64,000 bases of DNA, taken from the NCBI GenBank assembly GCA_031422315.1, contig JANOQN010000038.1:1-64000 (forward strand), read 5' to 3'. The position numbers and the translations under genes were made by a program. The DNA comes from JANNYA01 sp031422315. Its GTDB lineage: Bacteria; Pseudomonadota; Gammaproteobacteria; Xanthomonadales; SZUA-5. The notes beneath the pieces were generated by a model, which saw nothing but the letters and a program-made list of their open reading frames with translations, was not told the DNA's origin and did no database searches. Shown piece by piece: positions 33,852 to 43,080 of the stretch (positions are counted from its first letter, which is position 1; each line of letters opens with the position of its first letter).

Positions 33852-35912
33852 ATGCACGGCTCGGCTGATTTTTTACACAGCTTAGCGGCGGTTTTTTGCA
33901 TAGCCGCCATTACGACAGTCATTTGCGTGCGCTTGCGCCTGCCTTCGGTGCTAGCGTTGATTGCCGCAGGGATGCTGGTTGGGCCGTTCGGACCAAAGTT
34001 TACCATTGCAGCGCCCGATACCGTGGCAGCGCTCTCGGAGCTGGGCATCATTTTTTTGATGTTTACCATCGGGCTGGAGCTGCGGGTTAGCAAGCTGGCG
34101 GAAATAGGCCTGCGCGGGCTTTCGATTGCGCTGAGCGGTGTTAGCTTTACCCTGTTGTTGATTTATGGCGCGGCGCTGGTGATGGGTTTTTCGCCCATGG
34201 CGGCGTTGTTTTTAGCGGCTTCACTCGCCATTTCCTCAACCATGATGGTGACTCGCGTTTTGGCGCCAAATACTGCGAATGCTGGCCTGCGTAAAACGAT
34301 TCTTGGCGTATTGGTCATTGAAGACGTGCTTGCAATGCTGCTGCTGACCAGCTTAGCGCTAGTAGGGAAAAGTGCGGCTTTAGATGGCACCGAGCTGTTG
34401 CTAACGCTGGGTCGATTGCTTGGATTTTTAACGGTGCTGGTTATGCTGGCGGCTGTGGTGGTGCCGCGAACGGTGCGCGCGGTGGCTAGGCGCGAACGCA
34501 ATGAAGTGCTGATTGTCGTTGTTATGGGCGCTTGTTTTGCCGGCGTTTTAGCGGCGCAGGCCTTTGGCTACCCAGTAGCGCTGGGCGCACTAGTGGCAGG
34601 TTCGCTGTGTGCAGAAAGCGGCGAAAGTGAGCGCATAGAAGATCTAACGCTGCCGTTGAAAGACGTATTTAGCTCCGTGTTTTTCGTTTCAGCCGGTATG
34701 GCAATTGATCCGTCTACACTTTTGCCGCTGCTGCCTTTAATTGCTGCGCTGGTGGTGTTGGTTGTAGTTGGTAAAAGTGTTGGTGTAGCGCTCGGGTTTT
34801 TTTTTACCGGCCACAGCATCCGCACCTCGGTGCAAGGCGGCATGAATTTGGGTCAATGCGGGGAATTTGGGCTAGTTATCGCCGTTTTAGGGGCATCGCT
34901 CAGCATAGGGCAGGGCACGCTTTATCCGATTGCTGCGTGCGTTGCTGCGATCACCATGGTGCTCACGCCTTGGCTGGCGCGCTCTGCGAATCCAGTTGCA
35001 GCCTACGTGGATGCAAGGTTGCCGCGTCGAATGCAAAATTTTGCCGCGCTTTATGGCAGCTGGATTGAGCGTCTTGGCCAACGCCGTAGCGCGCCGGCAC
35101 GCACAAAAAGTCTAGTCAAACGGGTTTTGATTGATGCTCTGCTTTTACTTATCGTAGGCCTGCTGGCTGCGCTGTTTTCTGATGATTTAGCGCGCCTGCT
35201 CAAAGCCAATACCGAACTTGCCCGCAATAACGCACGCTGGCTCGGCCTTGGCATATTTTTGACGCTGCTAATTCCGATAGGGCTTGGGCTTTGGCGCAGC
35301 ATTCATGCCTTGGGTAACGAGCTTGCAACCAGAGCATTGCCGAAAGCCAAATTGGAGGACGTCGATCTCGCACAAGCGCCCCGCAAAGCCTTTGTGCTGG
35401 CGCTTCAGCTTGCGATTTGGCTGATCGTAAGCGTGTTGATTCTTGCCATGCTGCAACCGGTTTGGCCGAATATGCCGCTTTTCCCGCTGATTTTCTTGCT
35501 GTTTGTTAGCGCCGCATTCGGTTTTTGGCGCAGCACCGGTGAGCTTTACTCACACACGCGCGCAGGCACGTTCGCAGTGTTGGAGGCCTTCAAACAGCTG
35601 ACGCAAGCGCAGCAAGAACAAACTAAGAGTGCAGGAGTCCAGGAAATTAAAGCGATGTTGCCCGGACTAGGGGAATTCCAAGGCTTGCGGCTTGAAGCAG
35701 GCCACCCGTGGGTAGGGCGAACCTTGGCAGAATTGAATTTGCGCGGCTTAAGTGGTGCAAACGTACTGGCAATCGCGCGAAGTGAAGGCGATGTGGCATC
35801 ACCGGATGGCAAAGCGCAGATAATGCCGGGTGACACGTTGTTGCTATCGGGAACTAGCGAATCAATAGAGGTTGCTGCTGCGCTGCATTTTGACGCGGCG
35901 AGCAAACGGTAG
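33852..35912 (+). CDS. CPA2-family cation/proton antiporter with TrkA-C domain
   Basis: This encodes 686 residues. The first 390 are a Kef/CPA2 antiporter with about 12 helices, including PSVLALIAAGMLVGPFGP, ELGIIFLMFTIGLEL, LAISSTMMVTRVL, GALVAGSLCAESGE and LGQCGEFGLVIAVLGASL. Unlike KefB/KefC there is no NAD-binding TrkA-N domain. Instead four more membrane segments occur at about 425-560 (VLIDALLLLIVGLLAALFS through FPLIFLLFVSAAFGFW), followed by a TrkA-C (RCK-C) ligand-binding domain ending in IMPGDTLLLSGTSE. It is probably K+ or Na+ export in exchange for protons. It starts 36 bases after hprK and may be co-transcribed. Confidence 0.9.
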   Translation: MHGSADFLHSLAAVFCIAAITTVICVRLRLPSVLALIAAGMLVGPFGPKFTIAAPDTVAALSELGIIFLMFTIGLELRVSKLAEIGLRGLSIALSGVSFTLLLIYGAALVMGFSPMAALFLAASLAISSTMMVTRVLAPNTANAGLRKTILGVLVIEDVLAMLLLTSLALVGKSAALDGTELLLTLGRLLGFLTVLVMLAAVVVPRTVRAVARRERNEVLIVVVMGACFAGVLAAQAFGYPVALGALVAGSLCAESGESERIEDLTLPLKDVFSSVFFVSAGMAIDPSTLLPLLPLIAALVVLVVVGKSVGVALGFFFTGHSIRTSVQGGMNLGQCGEFGLVIAVLGASLSIGQGTLYPIAACVAAITMVLTPWLARSANPVAAYVDARLPRRMQNFAALYGSWIERLGQRRSAPARTKSLVKRVLIDALLLLIVGLLAALFSDDLARLLKANTELARNNARWLGLGIFLTLLIPIGLGLWRSIHALGNELATRALPKAKLEDVDLAQAPRKAFVLALQLAIWLIVSVLILAMLQPVWPNMPLFPLIFLLFVSAAFGFWRSTGELYSHTRAGTFAVLEAFKQLTQAQQEQTKSAGVQEIKAMLPGLGEFQGLRLEAGHPWVGRTLAELNLRGLSGANVLAIARSEGDVASPDGKAQIMPGDTLLLSGTSESIEVAAALHFDAASKR

Positions 35913-35936
35913 CGCCCAAAAAACCAGGGCGCTACC
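35909..35936 (+). terminator. Perfect 10-bp hairpin overlapping the antiporter stop codon
   Basis: GGTAGCGCCC and its exact complement GGGCGCTACC are separated by an 8-base A-rich loop. The left arm includes the TAG stop of the antiporter gene. There is no T-run after it, so it may be a weak or factor-dependent terminator or an mRNA-stabilising hairpin between two convergent genes. Confidence 0.45.
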
Positions 35937-35993
35937 AATGAACCCGCTAAAAGTGCAGCAACTGCGGATTGCGATCTACGACTTACGCGGCGG

Positions 35994-36338
35994 TTACTTG
36001 CAGTCCGTTTGAATGAACCTATCGAAAGCCGTATTGACTTCATTTAGCGCTACGATAAATTCATCCCGGCTATCGTCTTTAAACGCAGCTTCAAGGTCAT
36101 TTAACCCTTGGTCTAACGAGGCATTGTCTTCTTGATCAGCTATGGTGTGCAGCGCATCCATGGTGTCCGATAAGCCCTGATAGAGTTCGTCGTCGACTTC
36201 TGCACCGTCGGCCAAACCAATAATGACTTGATCTAACGCGCCGCTTATCGTCGTTAGTGAATCACAGTCGATTTTGTCCGCATTTGCGGTCGTACAAAAC
36301 AAGCTCGCAACAAATACTAAAAGCAGTTTTTTGCTCAT
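35994..36338 (-). CDS. Small secreted helical protein
   Basis: This encodes 114 residues. The signal peptide MSKKLLLVFVASLFCTTANA is followed by a mature chain of about 94 residues that is acidic and mostly helical. It has two cysteines, at the very start (KIDCDS) and end (QTDCK), which could form a disulphide joining the termini. I recognise no family. The frame extends upstream, but this ATG starts the signal and is followed by a convincing cleavage site. It is convergent with the antiporter gene. Probably periplasmic, of unknown function. Confidence 0.65.
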   Translation of the reverse strand: MSKKLLLVFVASLFCTTANADKIDCDSLTTISGALDQVIIGLADGAEVDDELYQGLSDTMDALHTIADQEDNASLDQGLNDLEAAFKDDSRDEFIVALNEVNTAFDRFIQTDCK

Positions 36339-36490
36339 GGAAGGCTCCGAAGTTTCAGGGTTGCGTATGCAGTTCACGCAAGCAAAAACTACCAAGACGA
36401 CATGTTTGATGCCACCCAGAATTTGGTGATTACCAAATCAAACTGGTCAAAAAAGGTTAGCAGAATGCGTCAATGGCGCGATTGCAAAAA

Positions 36491-37618
36491 TCAAAACGAG
36501 ATTTCAAATCTCGCTTCGGCTTCGAGCTTGGATGGGTTCGAAAATGAGTTTGACTCAACCAGCGCAGGACCAAAGAAATATGAGGTAGGCGCATAGTTCG
36601 CGGCAAATCGCAGCCGCGCTTCGTTGCCGAATAAGCGGGAATAGCTTAAAGCAAAGTTGCGATTGGTGTTGAAATCAAGCACCGACCGCAACAAGCTAGA
36701 CGTAGGTGTAGGCTGTTGGCTGCTTGCCCAGGTCAATAAAACGCGGTCATTTTCGCTAGGGCTAGCTTCGTAGCTGAGTGAGTAAATCTGTAAATCGTTC
36801 CATTCAAATCGCGGCGAGGCAGAATCACCGAGCAGCGACAAAAATTCATCGGGAAGCTCAGCCGAGGTGAATGGCTCAACCGCCGAGTAATTCACACGCT
36901 CAACGGTTGCAGTCAGCTTGCCGAAGCGATCTGTCCAGCTCACATTGCCCGCCACGCGTGCGGGCAAATCAAAGCGACCGGGCGTGGTGAATACGCCAAG
37001 GTAATTTTGATAGGAATCCATATTGACACGTGATTGCGTCTGCGCGCCAAAGCTAAATCGACCTATAGGTGCAGAATCCCAACGTGCGGTCAACGCAGAA
37101 CCGGAAGAGAGCTCAGTACCTCGAACACCAAACGGGCTGGCGCCTAGGCCTTGAGCGGTGAAAGATTCATAAACAAATAGACCGCCCACTGCAATACTGG
37201 AGCCATCATCTAAATAATGTGAAACGCTCGGGGCAAACTGCTGCTGCGCTGCGACGCCGTTACCCGCCGAAAGCAAGCCCAGCCCGGAGAATGCGTTACT
37301 GTTGTTTGCGGAAAAACCGGATTTGCTAATGCTTTGCACGTTGAAGGCGTCAGCGTCATTCAACTTAAGTTTGAGCCGAATTTCGCTTCGCATTGATTCT
37401 GCCAGCGCCTGCGAAAGCAGTGAGCGGCGATCTTGAATTCTGGGTTCATCAGAGACGCCCGCTGCGGTTCGCAGCGAACTAACAACATATGCTTCCCAAT
37501 GCGCCGACAGCGCGCCGGCTTCACGCTGCTGGGCAGACGCTTGCGTTTGGAAAAAAAGCGCGAGTGTGGGTAAAACCGTCACTCGCGTAGCATTTGCTAA
37601 AAGTTGAATATATTTCAT
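36491..37618 (-). CDS. Outer-membrane beta-barrel-type protein
   Basis: This encodes 375 residues. The signal-like N-terminus (TRVTVLPTLALFFQTQASAQ) precedes a chain of alternating polar and aromatic strands (GRFSFGAQTQSRVNMD, NFALSYSRLFGNEARLRFAANY) and a C-terminal RFEISF. That terminal phenylalanine is the usual outer-membrane assembly signal. No specific family is evident; the single-domain barrel with an N-terminal helical region may be a porin-like or surface protein. It is followed on the same strand by the small secreted gene after 152 bases and is divergent from thiD. Confidence 0.65.
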   Translation of the reverse strand: MKYIQLLANATRVTVLPTLALFFQTQASAQQREAGALSAHWEAYVVSSLRTAAGVSDEPRIQDRRSLLSQALAESMRSEIRLKLKLNDADAFNVQSISKSGFSANNSNAFSGLGLLSAGNGVAAQQQFAPSVSHYLDDGSSIAVGGLFVYESFTAQGLGASPFGVRGTELSSGSALTARWDSAPIGRFSFGAQTQSRVNMDSYQNYLGVFTTPGRFDLPARVAGNVSWTDRFGKLTATVERVNYSAVEPFTSAELPDEFLSLLGDSASPRFEWNDLQIYSLSYEASPSENDRVLLTWASSQQPTPTSSLLRSVLDFNTNRNFALSYSRLFGNEARLRFAANYAPTSYFFGPALVESNSFSNPSKLEAEARFEISF

Positions 37619-37836
37619 AGCCCTGGAAACTAAAGGAATGCCTTCAGTGGCGCAATAGTGCGTAAAAACAACAGCCGTGTCAATAGCTGTCGTAAAAATA
37701 CCACAAGCTGTATTAGCGCGCTTTAGGGCGATTTATCCGCCAAATAAAACGGCAAACTGAAGACTTGAACGTATATTTCATGCTTTTGTGTTGTAAAAGC
37801 ACCACAGGTTTGAATTTTGGTTTTGGAGATTTACCG

Positions 37837-38679
37837 ATGAAGCGAGGCTTTTCCACTGTAAAAACCGCACTGACCGTCGCCGGATCGGATCCATCGGGCG
37901 GCGCAGGTATCCAAGCTGACCTCAAAGCCTTCGCAGCGACTGGCGTTTACGGTTTGAGCGTAATTAGCGCGATTACTGCGCAAAACAGTCATGGTGTGTT
38001 GCATTGTTGGCCGCTTACGAACGTTCAAGTGTCCGAGCAGCTTCGCCTTATCAATGCGGATTATCCGATCCATGCGATGAAAACCGGCATGCTGGCAAAT
38101 ATTGAAGTGGTCAATGCGCTCGTTGAAAATTTGCCAAACTGCCTGCTAGTGATTGATCCGGTCATGCGTGCGAGTTTGGGCGCTCAACTAATAAGCGATG
38201 ATGGATTGCGAGCTGCGCAAACGCATTTGTGGCCAAAATCCGCGCTGCTTACGCCCAATATCCCGGAAGCAGAGGCCATTCTAGGCATTTCTATTGCCGA
38301 TCAAAAAGGCATGCTAAGCGCCGCTCGTGCGCTATTTGATTTCAATGTGCCTGCAGTTTTGCTCAAAGGCGGGCATTTGCCGAGCCGTGCAGGAATTGCC
38401 GCAGAATGTAACGATTTACTGTTAATCAAGGATGCCCCAGACGCTATTTGGCTTGCTGCAACGCGCCAGAATAAGAAAACGCACGGCACCGGCTGCGTAT
38501 TTTCTGCGCTCATTACCGCAAACCTTGCGCTCGGTCTGCCGCTGGCGCTGGCTTGTCAGCGTGCGCATGCAAGTTTGCAATGCGCGCTCGCGCATGCGCA
38601 CCCGATGGGTGAGCTGCAGCGCGGCAGTCCGGATGGATTTTCCGAGCGCTACACAAAAGCAGATTACGATTACCTTTAA
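37837..38679 (+). CDS. thiD: Hydroxymethylpyrimidine/phosphomethylpyrimidine kinase
   Basis: This encodes 280 residues. It phosphorylates HMP and HMP-P in thiamine synthesis and salvage. Motifs are LTVAGSDPSGGAGIQADLKAF, GVYGLSVISAITAQNSHGV, MKTGMLAN, VIDPVMRASLGAQL, LLTPNIPEAEAILG, LLKGGHLP and the ribokinase-family KTHGTGCVFSALITANLALG with its catalytic Asp position taken by Cys/Thr-Gly-Cys as is normal for ThiD. ATG 37837 has GGAG about 9 bases upstream; the frame is open further up without a site. I looked for a TPP riboswitch in the leader and did not see its conserved segments. Confidence 0.95.
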   Translation: MKRGFSTVKTALTVAGSDPSGGAGIQADLKAFAATGVYGLSVISAITAQNSHGVLHCWPLTNVQVSEQLRLINADYPIHAMKTGMLANIEVVNALVENLPNCLLVIDPVMRASLGAQLISDDGLRAAQTHLWPKSALLTPNIPEAEAILGISIADQKGMLSAARALFDFNVPAVLLKGGHLPSRAGIAAECNDLLLIKDAPDAIWLAATRQNKKTHGTGCVFSALITANLALGLPLALACQRAHASLQCALAHAHPMGELQRGSPDGFSERYTKADYDYL

Positions 38680-38723
38680 GGTTGATATACTCGCGCCATT
38701 CTATTTAGCCCCAGGAGACAAGC

Positions 38724-39068
38724 ATGCGCTTGGCACGCCCATCACGACCGCTGCTATTACCACTCGCCGTGGTTTTCGCATTTGCAGCCGCAAGCAGCGT
38801 TAGCGCTGCGGATATCAAAGCTGGCGAGCAGCTCGCTTACACCTGTGGCGGTTGCCACGGCATTGCAGAGTACAAAAATGCCTATCCGCAGTATCACGTG
38901 CCCAAAATCGCCGGGCAAAATTACGCGTATTTGGTGGCAGCGCTGAAGGGCTACAAAGATGGCAGCCGATCGCACCCGACTATGCGCGCGCAAGCATCCA
39001 GTTTTTCGGATGCCGATATCGAACACCTCGCTAGCTACTTGGCGCAAGTCAAAGCGGTGCAGAAATGA
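38724..39068 (+). CDS. Periplasmic cytochrome c, class I (first of a pair)
   Basis: This encodes 114 residues with AGGAGA before the ATG. A signal peptide (LLLPLAVVFAFAAASSVSA) is followed by one haem site, C41-G-G-C44-H45, and a C-terminal helix with DADIEHLASYLAQ. A Met in the HPTM segment near 85-90 is the likely sixth ligand. It resembles one half of a dihaem cytochrome c4. The stop overlaps the next cytochrome start as ATGA, so the two are co-translated and may form a two-haem electron carrier. Confidence 0.9.
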   Translation: MRLARPSRPLLLPLAVVFAFAAASSVSAADIKAGEQLAYTCGGCHGIAEYKNAYPQYHVPKIAGQNYAYLVAALKGYKDGSRSHPTMRAQASSFSDADIEHLASYLAQVKAVQK

Positions 39069-39415
39069 TGCGCGCTGGCTTGGTGAACACCGTTTGTGTG
39101 TTGGCAGTTTTGTTATTTGCCGGCAAAGTTTTGGCCGCAGAGGATATGGCGGCGGGTGCGAAATTGGTCGAGTTGCGCGGCTGCGTAACCTGCCACGGCA
39201 AAGATGGCAACGGCACGGACCCAACTTATCCCACGCTTGCCGGGCAGTACGCCAGCTATCTGGAATATTCAATGCAGTCGTACCAAGATGGCACGCGCAA
39301 ACATGATTTAATGAAGGGTTACGTCAAGGATTTGACCGACGCCGAGCTCAAATTGTTGGCACGTTACTTTTCCAAACAAAAATCAAATTTGCACGATTTG
39401 CGCGGCATTGAGTAG
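39065..39415 (+). CDS. Periplasmic cytochrome c, class I (second of a pair)
   Basis: This encodes 116 residues. The signal peptide (TVCVLAVLLFAGKVLA) is followed by the haem site C40-V-T-C43-H44 in GCVTCHGKDGNG, typical of cytochrome c4/c553. Next come LAGQYASYLEYSMQSYQDGTR, M105-region HDLMKGYVKDL and a closing LKLLARYFSKQ helix. It is the split equivalent of the other half of cytochrome c4. Partner oxidases are not in the window. The GGDEF/EAL gene starts 42 bases later. Confidence 0.9.
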   Translation: MMRAGLVNTVCVLAVLLFAGKVLAAEDMAAGAKLVELRGCVTCHGKDGNGTDPTYPTLAGQYASYLEYSMQSYQDGTRKHDLMKGYVKDLTDAELKLLARYFSKQKSNLHDLRGIE

Positions 39416-39457
39416 GTCGACACTCGATAGGCATCTGAGCAAATAGGTAAAACGCCC

Positions 39458-42313
39458 ATGGGCAAGGTTTTTCTAATCGAAGCGTCCGCCACGAGGCGAC
39501 GTGCAGTTGCAGGAATGCTGCAAACGCGCGGCTTCGAGCTTGCCATTATTCAAGGTTACGCCGATGCGCTTGCATCGCTCGGTGCTATGGACCGATCCAG
39601 CATTGCGGCGATCATCGTAAGCTGGCCCGATTATTCAGATCATCGCGCTGACGACGTGTTTACCCTGCTTAGATCGCGTGATTGGCAAAGCGTGCCAGTG
39701 TTGGTGCTGGCTGATTCAACCGATGCGGGCGCGGTGAACTGGCTAATGAAGCGGCCTTTGACGGCTTTACTGCTGTGGTCTGATTACTCTGAAACGCCAG
39801 ACGCGCTGGCTAAGCTGATTGCGCCGCCGCGCAGCGCCGAGGCAAGTGTCAGCACCGCTCAGCGCGAGCAGCTCAGCGTGCTTTTTGTCGATGATTCACC
39901 CACTGTGCGAGTCGCGTTTCGCAGGCTACTGCAAGCAGAAAACTTCACAGTCGAAACCGCTTCTAGCGCAGAGGAGGGTCTTGATCGCGCGCTCGCAGGC
40001 GAGTTTGATATTGCGATCATCGACTACTTCATGCCCGGCGATAATGGCGCAGGCTTGGTTAGGAAGCTTAAGGAAAATAAAAAAACCAGAGCAATGCCGT
40101 GCGCGATTATTACCGGCACCTATTCAGATCGCGTGATTACCGAATCGCTTGCTGCGGGTGCGGTGGAGTGCATGTTCAAAAGTGAAGCGCGCGAATTGTT
40201 TCTTGCGCGCATGAAATCGCTTTCCCGCACAATTTGGGATCGCAAAGCGATCGACAATGAGCGCAGACGTCTACACGGCATTTTGAATTCAGTCGGTGAT
40301 GGCGTGTATGGCGTCGATATCGATGGCGTCATCCAGTTTGTTAACCCCGCAGCGTTAGTCATGCTGGGCTTTCCCCACATGAGCGCATTAGTCGGCAAGC
40401 GCGCCAAAGATGTGCTGCACAGCGCGTTTGAAGACGGCACAAAAATCCCGAGCAGCGCGTGTTTTTTGTCGCAGTGCTACCGCGAAAGCAATCAAGTAGC
40501 AGGCTGGCAAACGGTGTTTTGGTCGGAAGCCAAAAAGCCGGTTCCAGTCGAATGCACGGTTTACCCGCTTGATATTGATGGCAAGCGCGAAGGCTCAGTA
40601 GTTGCGTTTCGAGATGTATCGCAGCGCCGGGTGTTGGAGGATGAATTGCGCTGGCAAGCTAGCCATGATTCGCTTACTAAACTTTATAATCGCGCACATT
40701 TTGAGCTGCAGCTTCAACAAGAAGTGTCCAGATTACGCCGATCCGAACAGGTCAGCCTGTTGCTGTTTATTGACTGTGATCGCTTCAAATATATCAACGA
40801 TACCGCCGGCCATGCAGCCGGGGATCAGCTGCTGATTGATTTTTCGCATCGTTTAAAGCAGCGCCTGCGCATTTCTGATTCATTGGCGCGCATGGGCGGA
40901 GACGAATATGCGTTGATCTTGCGCAATGTTGCAGGCAGTAACGAGCAGCTGCTGGCCGAAGAATTCCTGCGCGCGCTGTCTGCCAAGCCTTTCGTTTACG
41001 GTGATAAGTCGTACTGGATCACCGTCTCGATTGGTGTGGCAAGAGTTGATCAATTCAGCGCATCGCCTACCGAGGCCATGCAAAACGCTGATATTGCTTG
41101 CCACGTAGCGAAAAATCGCGGTAGGAATCAGGTTTATGTTTACAGCGCCGATAGCAAAGAGCGCGACAGCATGGACGTTGAGCTGAACTGGTCATCCAGG
41201 CTGGAAGAAGCACTTAAACACGATCATTTCCGGCTAGTTTTCCAGCCTGTTATCGCAATTGCGCACTGCGATGAAGTATCAGTTTCCGGCAGTGTTTGGG
41301 AAGGCGCGCGCGTGGCGGCACCAAAAACAAGGATGTTTTTCGAAGCCTTGCTCCGTATGCAGGGTACCGATGGCGAGCTGATCGTGCCGAACGCGTTTTT
41401 GCCAACCGCTGAGCGCTATAATTTAATGCTGCAGATTGATCGCTGGGTCATCCACAACGCTTTCAAAGCGCTGAGGGAGCAGCAAAACAGCGAACAGCCA
41501 ATTGGATTGTCGATCAATTTATCGGCGCAATCACTCAGTGAGCCTGGGCTTGTGCAGTACGTGCGCGGGAAAATAATCGAGTTCAATATTGAGCCGCGCG
41601 CGGTGAATTTTGAAATTACCGAAACAAGAGCGCTGAATAATCTAGACGCTTCCAAAGCCCTTATATCTGAGCTGCGCGTGATGGGCTTTCGTTTTGCCTT
41701 GGATGATTTTGGCAGTGGGTTCTCATCATTTACGCATCTGAAGGATTTGGACGTCGATTTCTTGAAGATTGATGGCGCCTTTACGCAAGGCATTTTGGAT
41801 GGCGCGGTTGAGCGAGCAGTGGTCAAAGCAATTACCTCGATTGCACATTCGGTTGGCAAAAAAACCATAGCAGAATGCGTCGATCGGCCTGAGCTGGTTG
41901 AAGCGCTGCGCGCTGCCGGCGTTGACTATCTGCAAGGTTTTTATGTGGGCATGCCGGCACAGCGCCTGCGCGCGGAATCGCCCCCGCAATCAAGCGGCGA
42001 TGGAAATGAGTTTGTGCCCTGGTACGCTTTGAATGCGCATGATGATTTAGCCCATGATGATTTAGCCCATAATGAGCTAGCTCATGATGATTTGGAGCCA
42101 GAACGTACAATCCTGCTAGCGCCCATTGCTGACGCACAGGCGCAAGCCCAGCCGGTTTTGTTGGATGATTTAAGCCTGTGGGCGAGCCCTGAATCACATT
42201 TGGTTTTGACCTTGCCGGCTATTTCGCCTGCTACTGAAAAGCTGTTAGATTCCGAACTGATTGCTCAGGTTCCGGTGGCGCACGCGCCGAGTATTGATCG
42301 ACTTGCCAGTTAA
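39458..42313 (+). CDS. REC-REC-PAS-GGDEF-EAL cyclic-di-GMP signalling protein
   Basis: This encodes 951 residues. Residues 1-125 form a receiver-like domain that lacks the phospho-acceptor Asp (IIVSWPD in its place). A true receiver follows (about 145-260) with LFVDDSPTVR and IAIIDYFMPG. A PAS domain (about 272-395; LNSVGDGVYGVDIDG) precedes GGDEF (about 400-555), which has LTKLYNRAHFELQL, IDCDRFKYIND and MGGDEYAL. The EAL domain (about 570-840) has FEALLR, LSINLSAQSL, FEITETRA, DDFGSGFSS, LKIDG and AECVD. Both catalytic cores look intact, so it may make or break c-di-GMP under receiver control. The tail (about 860-950) carries a tandem HDDLA repeat. It is similar in layout to proteins controlling twitching and biofilm. 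Confidence 0.92.
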   Translation: MGKVFLIEASATRRRAVAGMLQTRGFELAIIQGYADALASLGAMDRSSIAAIIVSWPDYSDHRADDVFTLLRSRDWQSVPVLVLADSTDAGAVNWLMKRPLTALLLWSDYSETPDALAKLIAPPRSAEASVSTAQREQLSVLFVDDSPTVRVAFRRLLQAENFTVETASSAEEGLDRALAGEFDIAIIDYFMPGDNGAGLVRKLKENKKTRAMPCAIITGTYSDRVITESLAAGAVECMFKSEARELFLARMKSLSRTIWDRKAIDNERRRLHGILNSVGDGVYGVDIDGVIQFVNPAALVMLGFPHMSALVGKRAKDVLHSAFEDGTKIPSSACFLSQCYRESNQVAGWQTVFWSEAKKPVPVECTVYPLDIDGKREGSVVAFRDVSQRRVLEDELRWQASHDSLTKLYNRAHFELQLQQEVSRLRRSEQVSLLLFIDCDRFKYINDTAGHAAGDQLLIDFSHRLKQRLRISDSLARMGGDEYALILRNVAGSNEQLLAEEFLRALSAKPFVYGDKSYWITVSIGVARVDQFSASPTEAMQNADIACHVAKNRGRNQVYVYSADSKERDSMDVELNWSSRLEEALKHDHFRLVFQPVIAIAHCDEVSVSGSVWEGARVAAPKTRMFFEALLRMQGTDGELIVPNAFLPTAERYNLMLQIDRWVIHNAFKALREQQNSEQPIGLSINLSAQSLSEPGLVQYVRGKIIEFNIEPRAVNFEITETRALNNLDASKALISELRVMGFRFALDDFGSGFSSFTHLKDLDVDFLKIDGAFTQGILDGAVERAVVKAITSIAHSVGKKTIAECVDRPELVEALRAAGVDYLQGFYVGMPAQRLRAESPPQSSGDGNEFVPWYALNAHDDLAHDDLAHNELAHDDLEPERTILLAPIADAQAQAQPVLLDDLSLWASPESHLVLTLPAISPATEKLLDSELIAQVPVAHAPSIDRLAS
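42038..42097 (+). repeat. In-frame 15-bp tandem repeat, four units
   Basis: Units at 42038, 42053, 42068 and 42083 follow CATGATGATTTAGCC. The first two are identical; the others differ at a few bases. They encode His-Asp-Asp-Leu-Ala-type pentapeptides in the disordered tail of the GGDEF/EAL protein. Being a multiple of three, copy-number change would keep the frame. Confidence 0.9.
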
Positions 42314-42333
42314 AATCTTAATTCGAGCTGTGC

Positions 42334-43080
42334 TTGCGCTTTGACGTTATAACCCTATTCCCAGAAGCACTGTCTACAGCGCTCAATTTTGGCGTGGTCG
42401 GGCGTGCTCGTGAGCGAGATTTGCTGGCACTGGGCTTTGTCAATCCGCGCGATTTTGCCTTCGATGCGTACAAGCGCGTCGACGAGCGCGTTTACGGTGG
42501 TGGCCCGGGCATGGTGCTGATGTTAGAACCCCTCAAGCGCGCGCTTGCGGCGGCAAAAGCGCTGGCAGATGCGCCTGCAAAAGTCATCTACCTTTCGCCG
42601 CAAGGGCCCACTTTGACGCAAAAAACCGCGCGCAGTTTAAGCACCGCCGAACGGCTGATTTTGATCTGCGGGCGCTATGAAGGCTTGGACGAACGCTTCG
42701 TCACGCACTACGTTGATGAAGAACTTTCGATTGGCGATTACGTACTCAGCGGCGGCGAGCCTGCGGCGATAGTGCTGATTGACGCGATTACGCGTCTGCT
42801 GCCCGGCGTGCTCAATAAAAGTGAAAGTGCTGAGCAAGATTCCTTCGAGAATGGCCTGCTGGATTGCCCGCATTTCACTCGTCCAGAAATGGCCGAAGAA
42901 GGCAACGTACCGGCGGTGCTCAAATCAGGCGATCACGCTGCGATTGCACGCTGGCGCTTGCAGCAAAGCTTGGGCCAAACTCATTTAAAGCGGCCCGATT
43001 TGCTTAAAAATATGAATCTCAATAAAGTCGAAAAAGGCTTGTTAGACGATTTTATTGCAGCGCTTGGGCCACCACCATGA
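42334..43080 (+). CDS. trmD: tRNA (guanine-N1)-methyltransferase
   Basis: This encodes 248 residues. It methylates G37 of tRNAs with SAM and is essential in most bacteria. Motifs are RFDVITLFPEAL, RVYGGGPGMVLM, VIYLSPQGPTL, LILICGRYEGLDERF and the trefoil-knot SIGDYVLSGGEPAAIVLIDAITRLLPGVL. Translation appears to start at TTG 42334, only 20 bases after the previous gene and with no clear ribosome site. The usual rpsP-rimM-trmD-rplS operon is not present. The stop overlaps dtd as ATGA. Confidence 0.96.
   Translation: MRFDVITLFPEALSTALNFGVVGRARERDLLALGFVNPRDFAFDAYKRVDERVYGGGPGMVLMLEPLKRALAAAKALADAPAKVIYLSPQGPTLTQKTARSLSTAERLILICGRYEGLDERFVTHYVDEELSIGDYVLSGGEPAAIVLIDAITRLLPGVLNKSESAEQDSFENGLLDCPHFTRPEMAEEGNVPAVLKSGDHAAIARWRLQQSLGQTHLKRPDLLKNMNLNKVEKGLLDDFIAALGPPP

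Noticed and set aside
37619..37836. TPP riboswitch before thiD
   Set aside because: I looked for the conserved CUGAGA and ACCUGA segments and did not find them.
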